Shown here piece by piece: positions 62,848-64,000 of a stretch of DNA of 64,000 nt. The position numbers and the translations under genes were made by a program. Source of the stretch: Bacteroidota bacterium (GTDB taxonomy: Bacteria > Bacteroidota > Bacteroidia > Flavobacteriales > Flavobacteriaceae); assembly GCA_023434025.1 (NCBI GenBank), contig JAEYTL010000008.1, forward strand, positions 271,434 to 335,433, written 5' to 3'. Below the pieces are notes generated by a model. It was not told the DNA's origin. It searched no databases and was given only the letters and a program-made list of their open reading frames with translations. Positions within the stretch are counted from its first letter, which is position 1, and the number at the start of each line of letters is the position of its first letter.

Positions 62848-64000
62848 ATGAAAAAGCACCAACGATTTCTGACACACGCAGCTTTATTGTTCAGCATCTC
62901 CCTGTTTTCCCAGGACATCTTATGGGAAAAATCAATTGGCGGGCAGCATGCCGATTATTTATTTGATGCCATACCTACGGCAGATTACGGATTTTTACTT
63001 GCCGGTAGCTCCCTCTCGGGCAAGACCGGTAAAAAGACCGATGACAACCAGGGCGACCTGGATTACTGGCTCTGGAAGATGAGTGAGAAGGGCGATCCGG
63101 AGTGGCAGAAATCCTTTGGCGGCTCGGGCATGGATATGCTGCAAAGTGTGGCTTTGACCAGTGACGGAGGCTATGAGCTGGCCGGCACGTCAAATTCCCC
63201 CAAGGGATTTGACAAGAAAGAAGACAGCCGGGGTCAGGAAGACATCTGGGTACTCAAGCTCACGGCCAAAGGCGAGGAAGAATGGCAGCTAACCATCGGG
63301 GGCTCTTCCCAGGAGATGGTGCAGAGCATCCGCCAGACCAGCGATGGCGGGTATATCATCGGAGCCTCCTCAGCCTCGGAGGTATCGGGTGAAAAAGAGA
63401 GTAAGAACCGTGGAGCGATGGATTACTGGATCATCAAATTAGATCAAAAGGGAAAAATTGCGTGGCAGCAAACCTATGGCGGGATCTATAACGATTTTTT
63501 AAAAAGCATCGAGCAGACCCATGACGGAGGGTATATCGCAGCAGGGTATTCCAATTCCCCCGAATCGGGGGATAAGACCCATGATAACAACGGTACAGGG
63601 GATTACTGGCTGTTAAAACTGGACAAGTCGGGCAACATCCAGTGGCAAAAGACCCTGGGGGGAGACAAGGATGACCACCTGACTACCCTTATCCAGACCA
63701 GGGAGGGCGATTATATTGCCGGAGGCAATTCCAATTCAGGAGTCTCCGCAGGTAAGAGCAAGAGCAACAAAGGGGGTACGGACTTCTGGGTGGTGAAGCT
63801 GGACAAAGACGGACAGGAGCTCTGGCAGGAGACCTACCACTTCGGTAAGGCAGACATCCTGACCTCTATCGCGGAGAACGAAGACAAGACCCTGCTGATT
63901 GCCGGCTTTGCCAAAAGTGAGACAAACGGCACCAAAAAGACCGACAAGGAAGACATCAACGATTATGTGTTTATCAAAACCAACGACCGCGGGGAGGAGC
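62848..64000 (+). CDS. Secreted protein of exact 60-residue repeats, 3' end outside window
   Basis: The frame starts ATG AAA AAG CAC and stays open to the window end (384 codons). The signal peptide is MKKHQRFLTHAALLFSISLFSQ. From residue 72 (base 63061) five repeats of exactly 60 residues (180 bases) begin at 63061, 63241, 63421, 63601 and 63781, and a sixth at 63961. Each starts D-[YIF]-W-x-x-K, then has a Gly turn, W-Q-x-T/S, GG and a DGGY-type turn (SDGGYIIGASS). Such units form beta-propeller blades in T9SS cargo. The sequence is visibly richer in G/C than the neighbours. A C-terminal sorting domain is expected outside the window. Confidence 0.85.
   Translation, partial: MKKHQRFLTHAALLFSISLFSQDILWEKSIGGQHADYLFDAIPTADYGFLLAGSSLSGKTGKKTDDNQGDLDYWLWKMSEKGDPEWQKSFGGSGMDMLQSVALTSDGGYELAGTSNSPKGFDKKEDSRGQEDIWVLKLTAKGEEEWQLTIGGSSQEMVQSIRQTSDGGYIIGASSASEVSGEKESKNRGAMDYWIIKLDQKGKIAWQQTYGGIYNDFLKSIEQTHDGGYIAAGYSNSPESGDKTHDNNGTGDYWLLKLDKSGNIQWQKTLGGDKDDHLTTLIQTREGDYIAGGNSNSGVSAGKSKSNKGGTDFWVVKLDKDGQELWQETYHFGKADILTSIAENEDKTLLIAGFAKSETNGTKKTDKEDINDYVFIKTNDRGEE

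Overview
The window looks like chromosomal DNA of a flavobacterium (Bacteroidota, Flavobacteriaceae, Flavobacterium-like). Support comes from type IX secretion (T9SS) sorting-domain proteins, CarboxypepD-reg/TonB-dependent receptor and DUF5686 proteins, DUF4290, YqgE, the zapA-6S RNA-rny order, genes without Shine-Dalgarno motifs, and several good matches to the Bacteroidota promoter TTTG-N19/21-TAnnTTTG. No species can be named from the sequence alone.

Layout. 1-4.9 kb: end of an ORF6N-domain gene, a phosphohexomutase, an MsbA-type ABC exporter, a tiny membrane protein and a DUF2971 protein. 4.9-9.9 kb: a minus-strand cluster of M23 peptidase, TonB-dependent receptor and lipoprotein. 10-12.4 kb: coiled-coil protein, zapA, 6S RNA, rny. 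12.5-21.4 kb: xerD, two small outer-membrane barrels, a tandem pair of M14 carboxypeptidase homologues (the second lacks catalytic residues), aroQ and a DUF5686 protein. 21.5-29.9 kb: murA (active-site Cys replaced by Asp), DUF4290 and DUF493 genes, a small ATPase, recQ, fmt, HU, yqgE, a class IV aminotransferase and a START-like protein. 30.0 kb: tRNA-Met.

30.1-43.9 kb is an AT-rich accessory island directly behind the tRNA. It holds an AbiE-like antitoxin/toxin pair, then a tightly packed cassette of hsdM, hsdS, an AAA/ABC-type ATPase, an HNH nuclease and a UPF0489 (arginase-like) protein, followed by one very large protein fusing a DEDD exonuclease, a RecQ helicase and a UvrD helicase. There is no HsdR anywhere in the island, so the ATPase, the HNH nuclease and possibly the giant helicase are candidates for the effector side of an unusual Type I-like restriction or defence system. 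This is the strongest candidate for an undescribed system here.

44.4-51.1 kb: a large T9SS surface protein (TSP3-like calcium repeats, LamG-like domain), then two AT-rich orphan genes. 51.1-59.5 kb: hisS with an in-frame AT-rich insertion of roughly 115 residues, an intergenic stretch of repeats, a MacB-like permease, prmC, a GNAT, ribD, a HAD hydrolase, an EamA transporter, a YigZ protein and a thioesterase. 59.6-62.4 kb: dnaA, a low-molecular-weight phosphatase and a SAM methyltransferase. 62.4-64 kb: a 429-base intergenic region with strong inverted repeats, then the start of a GC-rich secreted protein made of exact 60-residue repeats that runs off the right edge. No CRISPR array, IS element or integrase of a mobile element was seen.
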